A stretch of 64,000 nt of DNA, taken from Bdellovibrio sp. BCCA. GTDB taxonomy: Bacteria; Bdellovibrionota; Bdellovibrionia; Bdellovibrionales; Bdellovibrionaceae. Position 1 is the first letter of the stretch, and every line of letters begins with the position of its first letter. The DNA is taken from assembly GCF_037996825.1 (NCBI RefSeq), contig NZ_JBBNAC010000001.1, forward strand, positions 3,720,001 through 3,784,000, in the 5' to 3' direction. The notes below the pieces were generated by a model, which was not told the DNA's origin, did no database searches, and saw nothing but the letters and a program-made list of their open reading frames with translations. This document shows positions 24,768 to 33,633 of the stretch, one piece after another. A program made the translations under genes and the position numbers.

Positions 24768-26000
24768 ATGGATGTTCAGAATATTCTCTCGGCGGTTGCT
24801 TGCGTCTTAGTTTTATCATCTTGTGGCAACAAAAAGTCGAGCAGTTCGGTGTTTCCGGAGAATGGAGCCCTGGATTCAAGCGCTTGCATGGGTCAAGCGA
24901 TTCAAAATAAATTCATCGTGCAGTGGGAAGATGGAAAATTCACTGTGGAGTCTGCCAAAGACGCTGATGAATTTACGAAAAAGTTTATCGAGCCTAATTT
25001 AGAAAACATTCGTTACGTTGAATACGATCGTCGTCTGCAAGTTGAAAAAACAGATGAGGTTCGCACAACAGGTTTCGTCGACAGTTGGGGGCAGGACAAA
25101 GTTTCTGTTCGCAATGTGTGGGCACAAGGTATTTACGGACAGAACGTGAAAGTCGCAGTGGTTGATGCTTACGTCGATTACACTCATCCACAAATTGCTC
25201 CGCGAATTGCGATCAATACTGGTGAAATTCCTAACAATGGAAAAGACGACGATGGCAATGGTGTCGTTGATGACTACTATGGAGCGAGCTTCGTCTCCGT
25301 TCCAAGTAACAACCAAACTCCAAGTTCACACGGGACTCACGTTGCTGGAATTATCGCAGCAGATTCTCGTTATGGATCTGTCGAGGGTATGGCTCCGCAG
25401 GCACAAATTATTCCTGCGCAGTTTATCGCCAATGATGGTGGTGGTTCCTTAGGCGATGCGGTTCTTGCGCTTCAATACTCTGCAAGTCGCGGCGCTAAAA
25501 TCATCAATGCAAGCTGGGGTGGCGCACCTTGTGTGGCTTCACTTCGCAACACATTCCAAGAATTGCAAAGCAAAGGAATCTTAGTTGTTGTTGCTGCGGG
25601 AAATGATGGACGAGATATCGATGTGTATCCTGAATTCCCTGCTTCATTTAATCTTTCAAATCAAATCACGGTGGCAGCTTCTTCTGTGAGTGACTTCATG
25701 ACTTCATGGTCAAACAGCGGATTTAACTTTGTTCATCTTGCGGCTCCAGGCGAAAGAATTTTGAGTACCGTGCCTGGCAACACGACGGCTTATATGGATG
25801 GAACAAGCATGGCCGCTCCATTTGTTACAGGTGCAGCAGCCCTTCTTTGGAGTGCCCGTCCTAATGCGACAGCTGTGCAAATTAAGCAGGCGATTTTGCA
25901 GTCCGTCGACGTGTCCGCAGGACACGAATTTAAAGTAAATACTCGAGGACGCCTCAACGTCGATAGAGCTCTTCAGGTCTTGAAGCAGTTAGTTCCATAA
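24768..26000 (+). CDS. subtilisin-family serine protease lipoprotein
   Basis: Protein of 410 residues starting at ATG 24768, five bases after AGGGAG. Signal peptide ending in the lipobox LSSC (C19) predicts a membrane-anchored lipoprotein. An I9-like propeptide segment (FIVQWEDGKF) comes first, then the S8 catalytic triad: D133 in VVDAYVDYTHP, H188 in SSHGTHVAG, S347 in DGTSMAAP, with oxyanion N279 in AAGNDGRD. The insert NNGKDDDGNGVVDDYYG looks like a calcium-binding loop. Ala replaces the usual Ser/Thr after the catalytic Asp. It probably degrades prey or envelope proteins (inference). Confidence 0.9.
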   Translation: MDVQNILSAVACVLVLSSCGNKKSSSSVFPENGALDSSACMGQAIQNKFIVQWEDGKFTVESAKDADEFTKKFIEPNLENIRYVEYDRRLQVEKTDEVRTTGFVDSWGQDKVSVRNVWAQGIYGQNVKVAVVDAYVDYTHPQIAPRIAINTGEIPNNGKDDDGNGVVDDYYGASFVSVPSNNQTPSSHGTHVAGIIAADSRYGSVEGMAPQAQIIPAQFIANDGGGSLGDAVLALQYSASRGAKIINASWGGAPCVASLRNTFQELQSKGILVVVAAGNDGRDIDVYPEFPASFNLSNQITVAASSVSDFMTSWSNSGFNFVHLAAPGERILSTVPGNTTAYMDGTSMAAPFVTGAAALLWSARPNATAVQIKQAILQSVDVSAGHEFKVNTRGRLNVDRALQVLKQLVP

Positions 26001-26024
26001 ATTCAATAAGATAGATCAATTATT

Positions 26025-26060
26025 GCAGAGCATAATATCTATGCTCTGCGTCTCTCATTT
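26025..26060 (+). terminator. hairpin after the subtilase gene, likely terminator
   Basis: Perfect ten-base arms GCAGAGCATA (26025-26034) and TATGCTCTGC (26040-26049) with loop ATATC, 25 bases after the stop. The following GTCTCTCATTTTAG is only moderately T-rich, so termination efficiency is uncertain. Confidence 0.55.
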
Positions 26061-26137
26061 TAGATGATTCCTTACATCCTCGTGATAGATTGGTCCCTTG
26101 TTTTTTATAGGGGTCTATCCCTCAAAAAAGGAATCAT

Positions 26138-27706
26138 ATGAGCACAGAAATTTCATCTGGCATTCAGGCTCGTCTTAACGATCTTGAAAAAAGAAATGAA
26201 GCCGCTATGGCTGGCGGGGGCGCAGCCCGTATTGCAAAACACAAACAAGGCGGACGCTTAACAGCTCGCGAACGCGTTGATGTCCTGCTTGATCCAGGCA
26301 GCTTTGTGGAAATGGATCGTTTTGTCACTCACCGTTGCACAAACTTCGGAATGGATAAAACAGTTGTTCCTGGTGACGGTGTTATCACTGGTTACGGTCG
26401 TATCAACGGCAAACTTGTCTATGTCTCTTCACAAGATTTCACTGTTATCGGTGGATCTATGTCGCGCACACAAGCTAACAAAATCTGCAAGGTCATGGAT
26501 TTGTCGATGAAGAACGGGGCTCCGTTTATTTCTATCAACGATTCCGGTGGCGCGCGCATTCAAGAAGGTATTGAATCTCTTGGCGGTTACGCTGACATCT
26601 TCACTCGCAACACGATGGCTTCAGGTTTGGTTCCACAAATCACTGCAATCATGGGCCCATGCGCAGGTGGCGCGGTTTACTCTCCGTCAATCACTGACTT
26701 TGTTTTCATGGTTAAGAACACAAGCTACATGTTTGTGACAGGCCCTGATGTTATTAAGACAGTGACTCATGAAGAAGTAACAAAAGAAGAATTGGGTGGA
26801 GCAACAACTCACTCTGCAAAATCCGGCGTGGCTCACTTCGCTGCTGAAGATGACAAGCACTGCTTGCTTTTAATTCGTGAGTTGATGAACTTCCTTCCTT
26901 CTAACAACTTGGACGATGCTCCGGTTCTTCCGACTAACGATCGCCCAGATCGCGTGACAGAAGCGTTGAATACATTGATCCCTGAAAATCCTAAGAAACC
27001 TTACGACATGCTTTCTGTGATCACAGAGTGCGTGGATGAAGGTTATTTCTTGGAAGTTCACAAACACTTTGCACAAAACGTGATTGTTGGTTTCGCACGC
27101 TTTAACGGTCGCCCTGTGGGTATCGTGGCAAACCAACCGCAAGTTTTGGCAGGTTGCCTGAACATCGAAGCTTCTCGTAAAGCAGCACGCTTTATCCGCT
27201 TCTGTGATGCTTTCAATATTCCTATCGTTTCCTTCGTCGACGTTCCTGGTTTCTTGCCTGGTAAAGATCAAGAGTGGAACGGAATTATCACGCACGGTGC
27301 GAAGTTGTTGTATGCGTACGCTGAAGCAACAGTTCCTAAAATCACAGTGATCACTCGTAAAGCTTACGGTGGTGCTTACATCGTGATGGGTTCTAAACTT
27401 CTGCGCTCTGATGTGAACTTGGCCTACCCTTCTGCGGAAATCGCAGTGATGGGTGCTGAAGGTGCTGTGAGCATCATCAGCCGTGAAGAGATCAATAAAG
27501 CAAAAGACCCAGCAGCAGAAAAAGCTCGTTTGACGGCAGAGTACGAAGCGAAATTCAGCAATCCTTACGTTTCTGCTGAGCTTGGCTACACAGATGAAGT
27601 GATTGATCCTGCGATGACTCGCAAACGCATCATTGATTCTTTGGAAATGCTTAAACATAAACGCGATATCACTCCAGCGAAGAAACACGGAAACATTCCT
27701 CTTTAG
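26138..27706 (+). CDS. acyl-CoA carboxylase, carboxyltransferase (beta) subunit
   Basis: Protein of 522 residues of the PccB/MmdA type, with both crotonase-like halves: [52 protein letters not shown] in the first, and [39 protein letters not shown] in the second. It transfers carboxyl from biotin to an acyl-CoA, probably propionyl-CoA, though methylcrotonyl- or acetyl-CoA cannot be excluded. It forms an operon with separate biotin carboxylase and biotin-carrier genes. An AAGGA ribosome site precedes the ATG. Confidence 0.88.
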   Translation: MSTEISSGIQARLNDLEKRNEAAMAGGGAARIAKHKQGGRLTARERVDVLLDPGSFVEMDRFVTHRCTNFGMDKTVVPGDGVITGYGRINGKLVYVSSQDFTVIGGSMSRTQANKICKVMDLSMKNGAPFISINDSGGARIQEGIESLGGYADIFTRNTMASGLVPQITAIMGPCAGGAVYSPSITDFVFMVKNTSYMFVTGPDVIKTVTHEEVTKEELGGATTHSAKSGVAHFAAEDDKHCLLLIRELMNFLPSNNLDDAPVLPTNDRPDRVTEALNTLIPENPKKPYDMLSVITECVDEGYFLEVHKHFAQNVIVGFARFNGRPVGIVANQPQVLAGCLNIEASRKAARFIRFCDAFNIPIVSFVDVPGFLPGKDQEWNGIITHGAKLLYAYAEATVPKITVITRKAYGGAYIVMGSKLLRSDVNLAYPSAEIAVMGAEGAVSIISREEINKAKDPAAEKARLTAEYEAKFSNPYVSAELGYTDEVIDPAMTRKRIIDSLEMLKHKRDITPAKKHGNIPL

Positions 27707-27738
27707 GAAGTGTCTCTGAACTGGAATAAGGAAAGATT

Positions 27739-29241
27739 ATGGCATTATTTAAAAAAATCCTGATCGCAAACCGTGGAGAAATCGCCATTCGTGTCACTCG
27801 CGCTTGCCGTGAGTTGGGTATCGCGTCTGTGGCGGTTTTCTCTGATGCGGATCGCGACAGTCTTCACGTCTTTTTGGCGGATGAGGCTTATCATATTGGG
27901 CCTTCTCCTTCTAAAGAGAGCTATTTGAATTATAAAAAGATCATCGAAGTTGCTAAGCAAGCGGGTGTGGACGCCGTTCACCCTGGTTATGGTTTTCTTT
28001 CTGAGAACACGACATTTGCAAAAGCTCTTGAAGAAGCTGGCATCACATTCATCGGCCCTACGGTTTCAAACATTGAATCCATGGGTGACAAACTTTCTGC
28101 AAAAGCTTTGATGAAAAAAGCTGGCGTTCCAACGGTTCCTGGCTCTGACGGTGGCGTTGATACGGTTGAGCAAGCTCTTGCGATTGCAGAGAAAATTGGT
28201 CTTCCAGTTATCATCAAGGCCTCTGCCGGTGGTGGTGGTAAAGGGATGCGTGTGGTTCGTAAGATGGAAGAGCTTGAAAGTGCATTCCGCGCTTGCCGCT
28301 CTGAAGGTCAGAACTATTTCGCAGATCCGACTGTTTACATCGAAAAATTCGTCAACGATCCAAAACACATTGAGATCCAAGTGTTCGGCGATAAACACGG
28401 CAACCATGTTCACTTGTTTGAACGTGAGTGCTCTGTACAACGTCGTCACCAAAAGATCATCGAAGAATGTCCGTCCCCTTCTGTGCCTCACGAAGTTCGT
28501 TTGCGCATGGGTGAAGCGGCAGTTCGCGCGGCAAAACAAATCAATTATGTTGGCGCGGGAACAATTGAATTTATTTTCGATAATGCGACTAAGGAATTCT
28601 ATTTCATGGAGATGAACACTCGTCTTCAAGTAGAACATCCAATCACTGAGATCGTAACTGGTTACGACTTGGTGAAAGAGCAAATTTACGTGGCTGCTGG
28701 CAAACCTTTGTCTTTCAAACAAGAAGACATCAAACAAAAAGGTCACGCTATCGAAGCTCGTATCTGTGCCGAAGATCCTGTGACATATAAACCGCATCCT
28801 GGTGTGATTCGCGCTTGCCGTCATCCACAAGGACCTTTCATGCGTGTGGACTCTTACGCATATCCTGGTTACGAAGTGCCTATCTATTACGATCCAATGA
28901 TCGCAAAGCTTATCACATGGGGTGAAACTCGTGAGGAAGCGATTGATAGAATGCAACGTGCATTGTCTGAGTTCGTATTGACGGGAATTAAAACCAATAT
29001 CGTTCTTCATAAAACGATTTTGGATCATCCAAAATTCCGCGATGGTTCTTACACAACTCAATTTATTGAGAAAAACTTTGAGGTTATCGAACCTCAGCTC
29101 TTTAAAGAAGTTGAAGATCCTGTATTCCTCATTGCTGCCGCTATTACGGCTTACAATGATCGTAAATCCAAAGACGTTCGCCAGCTCAATCTGACTTCCA
29201 ATTGGAAGCGTGTGGGCCGCAAACTTCAGTTAAGGACGTAA
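27739..29241 (+). CDS. biotin carboxylase subunit
   Basis: Protein of 500 residues: FKKILIANRGEIAIRVTRAC, GYGFLSEN, the ATP-grasp glycine loop IIKASAGGGGKGMR, biotin/bicarbonate segment ERECSVQRRHQK and MNTRLQVEHPITE. It carboxylates biotin on the carrier protein with ATP and bicarbonate. It has only the biotin carboxylase domain, without the fused carrier domain seen in PccA proteins; the carrier is the next gene, two bases on. The C-terminus is about 50 residues longer than AccC, which may help subunit contact. Confidence 0.92.
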   Translation: MALFKKILIANRGEIAIRVTRACRELGIASVAVFSDADRDSLHVFLADEAYHIGPSPSKESYLNYKKIIEVAKQAGVDAVHPGYGFLSENTTFAKALEEAGITFIGPTVSNIESMGDKLSAKALMKKAGVPTVPGSDGGVDTVEQALAIAEKIGLPVIIKASAGGGGKGMRVVRKMEELESAFRACRSEGQNYFADPTVYIEKFVNDPKHIEIQVFGDKHGNHVHLFERECSVQRRHQKIIEECPSPSVPHEVRLRMGEAAVRAAKQINYVGAGTIEFIFDNATKEFYFMEMNTRLQVEHPITEIVTGYDLVKEQIYVAAGKPLSFKQEDIKQKGHAIEARICAEDPVTYKPHPGVIRACRHPQGPFMRVDSYAYPGYEVPIYYDPMIAKLITWGETREEAIDRMQRALSEFVLTGIKTNIVLHKTILDHPKFRDGSYTTQFIEKNFEVIEPQLFKEVEDPVFLIAAAITAYNDRKSKDVRQLNLTSNWKRVGRKLQLRT

Positions 29242-29243
29242 CC

Positions 29244-29771
29244 ATGTACTTTGAAGCAGAACTCAAAGGTAAAAAATTTAAAGTCGATGTGACCGAGCAG
29301 AAAAGCGCTTGGAAAGTTTCTTTGCAAGAAGAAGGCAAAGACTGGATTCACTACGACATTTCTAAAAACGATTACAAACAAGCCGAGCAGTACATCAGTT
29401 TCTTGTTCGAAGGAAAATCTTATCTGGTCGACGTGATCGGGCAAGATACAGAGTACACGGTTTTCACTCGTAACTCTTTCCGCGCGATCAAAGTATTCAA
29501 TGATGAAATGCTTTTGCATGAATCTTTGAAAAAAGGGGGCGGCTTCGGTGGAGATCAAGAATTGAAATCAGGTATGCCTGGTAAGATTATTGAGATCTTC
29601 GCCAAAGAAGGCGAAATCGTGAAAGCTAATAAGCCATTGCTTATTATGGAAGCGATGAAAATGGAAAATGAAATGCGCGCTTCTCGCGATGTAAAAATCA
29701 AAGAGATCAAAGTGAAACAGGGTGATTCTGTCGAGTCAGGCGCTGTTTTGATTAAATTTGAAGAGCCGTAA
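29244..29771 (+). CDS. biotin carboxyl carrier subunit
   Basis: Protein of 175 residues starting at ATG 29244 after AAGGAC. The C-terminal biotinyl domain has EAMKME with K139 as the lysine that takes biotin, flanked by GMPGKIIEIFAKEGEIVKANKPLLI. The first 100 residues form a separate beta-rich domain that resembles the BT linker joining the biotin carboxylase and carrier parts in PccA. It thus appears as if a PccA-type chain had been split into two genes. A strong terminator follows. Confidence 0.9.
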   Translation: MYFEAELKGKKFKVDVTEQKSAWKVSLQEEGKDWIHYDISKNDYKQAEQYISFLFEGKSYLVDVIGQDTEYTVFTRNSFRAIKVFNDEMLLHESLKKGGGFGGDQELKSGMPGKIIEIFAKEGEIVKANKPLLIMEAMKMENEMRASRDVKIKEIKVKQGDSVESGAVLIKFEEP

Positions 29772-29795
29772 GATTTTTTTGTTCACGGAAAAACA

Positions 29796-29828
29796 AAAGG
29801 CCAAGGTTTAACCCTTGGCCTTTTTTAT
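29796..29828 (+). terminator. intrinsic terminator of the acyl-CoA carboxylase operon
   Basis: AAAAGGCCAAGG (29796-29807) pairs with CCTTGGCCTTTT (29814-29825), followed by TTATTTG. It is 24 bases after the carrier gene and the A-run on the left allows use by the leftward gene 29848-30801 as well. Confidence 0.93.
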
Positions 29829-29847
29829 TTGTTTTTAGATTTTCAAA

Positions 29848-30801
29848 TTATTTTGCACCTTGCTGGGTGGATGCTTTCACTGGCTTACTCGACTTCGGCG
29901 CTGAAGATGATTCTGGGGAATTCCCCATCATTCCACCACCACTCACCATCATGCCCATCATACCTCCGGAAGCCATAAGCCCACCCGGCATTCCCCAGGG
30001 TCCCATGCCGTTCATATCGGCCATTGCACAAGATTGAATGAACATACCGACATCAAGATTGGCCATCGGATCTGCGTGCTTTTTTCCTGGCCAATCTAGA
30101 ATCGCGAAAGATTTGTTATCTTTTTTAAGCTCTTTGTTTCTTTGTTCAAAAGTCATTTGTGCAGAGCTGATAAGACCCACACATTGACTTGCATTTTGAG
30201 AGCCCATGCGTTTCACGATGGGAGCGAGCTTATCGCAGAACTCTTTATCGTACATAACTTTGCCTTCAACTTTGGCTTTTTCGTCCGCCATTTGATAGCT
30301 CAACGTCTGATTGATTTCACAATCAGACCCATTGTGTGCGAATGTCGTCTCCATGGATTTTGTATACGGGAAATTTCCTTTGAATCCGTTTTTTTCCCAT
30401 TGCTTGCGCATTTTAATTTGCCCCGGGATATCCATATCTTTATTCACAGAAACAATCTTGCCGTTTTCACGTTTGATTGTGACTGTCTTTTGGACCGTTT
30501 CGTATTCAAATGGCTGGCCTGGTTTCCAAACAGCACCCATTTTAACTTGACGTGTTTTATACGTGATCGTTTCAACGCCGTTTTTATTTTCACGAGAGAC
30601 GATGTTCTCAGGTCTCGCGATTTGAGTTGTACCATTCGGATCAAAGGAAATAGCGGCTCCGTCAGGATCTACGCCCATTCCTCCGAAATCCATCACTGCA
30701 GCGTTTGCAGCGAGTGTACATTTATCTGCCATTCCTGGATAAGGCATGGCCGCATAAGCTGAGCTTGTCATAAGGATAAGGCTAATGACCGCTTTAATCA
30801 T
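29848..30801 (-). CDS. secreted protein with Met/Gly-rich tail, unknown
   Basis: Protein of 317 residues with a signal peptide (MIKAVISLILMTSSAYAAMP). The middle is soluble and mixed, with four cysteines (NGSDCEINQTL, YDKEFCDKL, NASQCVGL and QSCAMAD). The C-terminal 65 residues consist mostly of Met, Gly, Ser and Pro (MASGGMMGMMVSGGGMMG), a composition seen in some metal-binding or low-complexity tails. No domain recognised. AT-rich upstream DNA (30802-30977) carries no clear promoter. It is a single gene between two terminators. Confidence 0.55.
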   Translation of the reverse strand: MIKAVISLILMTSSAYAAMPYPGMADKCTLAANAAVMDFGGMGVDPDGAAISFDPNGTTQIARPENIVSRENKNGVETITYKTRQVKMGAVWKPGQPFEYETVQKTVTIKRENGKIVSVNKDMDIPGQIKMRKQWEKNGFKGNFPYTKSMETTFAHNGSDCEINQTLSYQMADEKAKVEGKVMYDKEFCDKLAPIVKRMGSQNASQCVGLISSAQMTFEQRNKELKKDNKSFAILDWPGKKHADPMANLDVGMFIQSCAMADMNGMGPWGMPGGLMASGGMMGMMVSGGGMMGNSPESSSAPKSSKPVKASTQQGAK

Positions 30802-30981
30802 TTTCGCTCCATTTTATTTTGAAGTTTTGGAAATCTGAACAAGACTAGCCTATTGTATTTTGCCCTCTAACAGAACAGCTTAAAAAATGTGTAATTTAAA
30901 ACTAGACCTCTTAGGATGTCTAAATTTTCAAAAAACCATTTTTATTTGGAAAGACATTTATTCTTTGTGCCGTTTCGAGCA

Positions 30982-31010
30982 AAAAACGGCTCTTGGCGAG
31001 CCGTTTTTAT
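30982..31010. terminator. intrinsic terminator
   Basis: AAAAACGGCTC (30982-30992) pairs with GAGCCGTTTTT (30998-31008) around TTGGC. It lies 13 bases past the end of the leftward gene at 31021-31713 and is its terminator; T-runs on both sides allow either direction. Confidence 0.88.
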
Positions 31011-31020
31011 TGAAGCCTAT

Positions 31021-31713
31021 TTACGGAAATTTCAATTGGGAACAACGTTTTTGCAAGAATGCTGACAAAGCTTTGTCATCAAATTTAAAGATCACATCAC
31101 CGTCGCTTGTATATTTAAAAAGCTCGTAATTTTTCACCGTGCAAGATTTTCCTGCGGCATCTTTAATTAAAGAGCTGCCGTTAGAGTTACTTGTTGGCGA
31201 ATTGCCAACTCGAAAACCACTATCGACCAAAAGACCTTGGAAGTTTGAAACTTCAACTCCGCCACGATTGTTTGGCTCTATGTAGTCTGCCACTTTAACA
31301 TTGGCACGCGTGACGCTTTTGAGGCGGGCTTTCTTTGTATCGAAAACAAACTTGTCACCTGTGACGTGTGTGACTTCCAGCTCACGAGCATTGTCATCCC
31401 ACTTGTAAGAGTAAGCCTCACTCGCTCGAGGGAACATAAAGAATTCACGAGCCGCCGTTGTTTTTGATTCATCACCAGGGCCGAAGGAATTAAAGACCAT
31501 AAATAGGCCATCATTTCCCAGCATGTAGTCTCGATAAGTCAGATCAACATATCCATCCAATGGATGAATTGAGAAGAAACAAGATTCTGTACTGCTTGAC
31601 CAAATTTGTTGGATTTGTGTGCCGTCACGACGTTCAACAATGTCCGGACATTTCGCTGAATCAACAGCACGAGCCACTCCGGTCATCATCAATAGACCAA
31701 TAAGAAAAGACAT
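31021..31713 (-). CDS. secreted protein of unknown function
   Basis: Protein of 230 residues with a short signal peptide (MSFLIGLLMMTGVARA) and an AAGGAGGGG ribosome site five bases before the ATG. Four cysteines could form two disulphides (KCPDIVE, ESCFFSI, KSCTVKN and RCSQLKFP). The body looks beta-rich, with YRDYMLGNDGLFMVFNSFG and REFFMFPRASEAYSYKWDD segments. No known family recognised. It ends at a strong terminator and follows tatC by 71 bases on the same strand. Confidence 0.55.
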   Translation of the reverse strand: MSFLIGLLMMTGVARAVDSAKCPDIVERRDGTQIQQIWSSSTESCFFSIHPLDGYVDLTYRDYMLGNDGLFMVFNSFGPGDESKTTAAREFFMFPRASEAYSYKWDDNARELEVTHVTGDKFVFDTKKARLKSVTRANVKVADYIEPNNRGGVEVSNFQGLLVDSGFRVGNSPTSNSNGSSLIKDAAGKSCTVKNYELFKYTSDGDVIFKFDDKALSAFLQKRCSQLKFP

Positions 31714-31784
31714 GAACCCCTCCTTGAGTCAAATCTCTGCTTATAAGCTTGGCAGCACTCAGGATGTTCGGTCAACAGTGTTAT

Positions 31785-32546
31785 TTATTCGCGCTCATTA
31801 ACGCGAAGACTTTCTTCGCGTTTCTTTTCAAAGATACCGACGATGAAAACACCGGCCTCAAAAAGCAAAAGCATTGGAACCAACATCATCACCATGCTAA
31901 GGAGGTCTGGTGGTGTGATCACCGCTGCAATCACGGCAATTGTCATTACCGCGTAACGACGGTTCTTTTTTAAGAATCCCTGACTGACGATTCCAAGCAT
32001 TCCTAAGACAACAATCACTAGCGGAAGTTCAAAGGCCACACCAAACATCAGACACATTTGTGTGAAGAAGCCCATGTACTGATCAATGGAGATCATCGGC
32101 TTATCGATGTCCCCACCAAACGTCATCAAGAATTGGAAGGCCATCGGCAAAGCAACGTAGTAGGAAAACACCGCGCCCAAAAGAAAAAGCACAGTTCCTG
32201 AAATGATGAAGCTCATTGTGTATTTACGCTCTTTTGCATAAAGACCTGGAGCAATAAATTTCCAAATTTGATAAAGCCAGAAAGGGCAAGAAAGTAAAAT
32301 CCCGCACACAAACGCAAGTTTAAGATGCGCGATGAATTTATCCAGAGGTCCTGTGTAGATCAAACCTCCACCAGGAAGATACGGCGCGATGGGTGCTCTG
32401 ACGAAGTTAAAAATCTTTTCGCTAAATCCATAGCAAACACCTGTCGCCAAAACCAAAATGTAAATGCAATTGATCAAACGCTTACGAAGTTCAGCAAGAT
32501 GTTCATACAAAGACTGAGCTTTTGAATCGAGTTCTTCACTTCTCAT
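31785..32546 (-). CDS. tatC: Tat translocase subunit TatC
   Basis: Protein of 253 residues with six membrane helices and the TatC signatures LYEHLAELRKRLINCIYILV at the N-terminus (receptor site for twin-arginine signals) and FGVAFELPLVIVVLGMLGIV later on. It is the twin-arginine substrate receptor in the inner membrane. The start overlaps the end of tatB by four bases. The C-terminus is charged (EKKREESLRVNERE). Confidence 0.95.
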   Translation of the reverse strand: MRSEELDSKAQSLYEHLAELRKRLINCIYILVLATGVCYGFSEKIFNFVRAPIAPYLPGGGLIYTGPLDKFIAHLKLAFVCGILLSCPFWLYQIWKFIAPGLYAKERKYTMSFIISGTVLFLLGAVFSYYVALPMAFQFLMTFGGDIDKPMISIDQYMGFFTQMCLMFGVAFELPLVIVVLGMLGIVSQGFLKKNRRYAVMTIAVIAAVITPPDLLSMVMMLVPMLLLFEAGVFIVGIFEKKREESLRVNERE

Positions 32547-32848
32547 GATGGTTTGTGCTCTTCTTTTTTATCGGCGGCGGCTTCCGTCAGTTCCATCTGC
32601 TGAGGTTCTGGTTGCGAGGCTTTTTCTTCCGGATGAGGAATATGATTTTTTTCCGGTGGAGAATTAAAATCAATACGATCGATGCGAGCTTGTTGTTTCA
32701 ACTCTTCGCCAAGAACGTTCGTGCTTCTTTTTAGTTCATTGATAAAACGACCAAGAGTTCGAGCCAATTCAGGAAGCTCTTTAGGCCCAATCACGATCAG
32801 GGCTAAAATACCAAGGAAAATAATTTCTGACATGCCTAAGCCGAACAT
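32543..32848 (-). CDS. tatB: Tat translocase subunit TatB (or TatA)
   Basis: Protein of 101 residues: one N-terminal membrane helix (EIIFLGILALIVIGPKELPE), an amphipathic helix and a charged, disordered tail. The GPKELPEL turn and the longer tail favour TatB, but TatA/TatB cannot be separated firmly by sequence alone. Being directly fused by a four-base overlap to tatC supports the Tat assignment. There is no second TatA-like gene in this cluster. Confidence 0.85.
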   Translation of the reverse strand: MFGLGMSEIIFLGILALIVIGPKELPELARTLGRFINELKRSTNVLGEELKQQARIDRIDFNSPPEKNHIPHPEEKASQPEPQQMELTEAAADKKEEHKPS

Positions 32849-32866
32849 GGCGTCAGCATAGAGGAA

Positions 32867-33502
32867 TCAGCCCTGCTTGCCAAGCTTTACTTGGTCTTGC
32901 GGCAGAGTTAAAACACCCATCTCCACCAACTTTTCCCGAGCCAATTCTGATCCGGTTCTCATATAGCGGTCGTAGAGACGAAGAATGCTCTCATCGCTTT
33001 TAATAAACGAGTGATGGCTGATATAAGTCAAAACGTCCACGAAGTCCAAAAACTGACGGGAGAACGTGTTATAAACTTTGACCATAGTGTCTTCACGCGT
33101 GCAATGGGCCAAAGAGGCATAGGCTGCTCCGCCGATCTCCGCATAATAATCAATGTCGACAATTTTTCGCGACAAGGAGTCACCGAAAAAGCCGCTAATG
33201 TAAAGCGTACGATCCCCGAGCTTGCGCAGAAGTTCGGTGCGAATAGCGGGCTCTGCGTTTTGAGCGGTTAAATACATCTCCGCAAGTGTTGTGGGATTTT
33301 TTTGTCCACTTTCATTAGCGTACTCGCTCTCAAAAAGATTGCGCGCATCCAAATAGTGTTGAAGAAGATTGACGAGATAATTTTCCACCAAAGGATAAGT
33401 TTGAATTTTCCTTTGGGAGAGTCCTTTTTGAACGAGCTCTTGAAAGAAACCTTCGGGACTTACAAAAAGCTCTACTGATCCGTTCGACGCCTTTTCCCTC
33501 AT
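32867..33502 (-). CDS. conserved-looking protein upstream of tatBC, unknown
   Basis: Protein of 211 residues, all helical by appearance, with no signal peptide or membrane helix: GFFQELVQKGLSQRKIQTYP, YLVNLLQHYLDARNLFE, YYAEIGGAAYASLAHC and FSRQFLDFVDVLTYISHHSF. I do not recognise a family. It precedes tatB by 18 bases on the same strand, so it is probably cotranscribed; cytoplasmic. No good ribosome site before the ATG. Confidence 0.6.
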   Translation of the reverse strand: MREKASNGSVELFVSPEGFFQELVQKGLSQRKIQTYPLVENYLVNLLQHYLDARNLFESEYANESGQKNPTTLAEMYLTAQNAEPAIRTELLRKLGDRTLYISGFFGDSLSRKIVDIDYYAEIGGAAYASLAHCTREDTMVKVYNTFSRQFLDFVDVLTYISHHSFIKSDESILRLYDRYMRTGSELAREKLVEMGVLTLPQDQVKLGKQG

Positions 33503-33563
33503 ACTTTAAGTTTAACAAAACTGAGACGTTTTTCGGTTAATGTTTTTTAGTTCCTGGGCCTAA

Positions 33564-33586
33564 GTCTCACAATGAGACGCTTTTTT
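33564..33586 (+). terminator. small hairpin with T-run in a divergent intergenic region
   Basis: GTCTCA-CAA-TGAGAC followed by GCTTTTTT. It looks like a weak intrinsic terminator, but it lies between two divergent genes, upstream of the plus-strand zincin gene, so an attenuator or operator is also possible. A second TGAGACG-T-run occurs at 33522-33533. Confidence 0.4.
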
Positions 33587-33633
33587 GAGGTATGCCTTTT
33601 GAATCAGTATTTTAGCATTAAGGAGAGCTTCAA

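Noticed and set aside
28066-29061. Minus-strand frame of about 331 codons opposite the biotin carboxylase gene, and a similar one at 26870-27688 opposite the carboxyltransferase
   Set aside because: Both are shadows of well-conserved genes; Phe/His/Cys-rich translations are typical of antisense frames.
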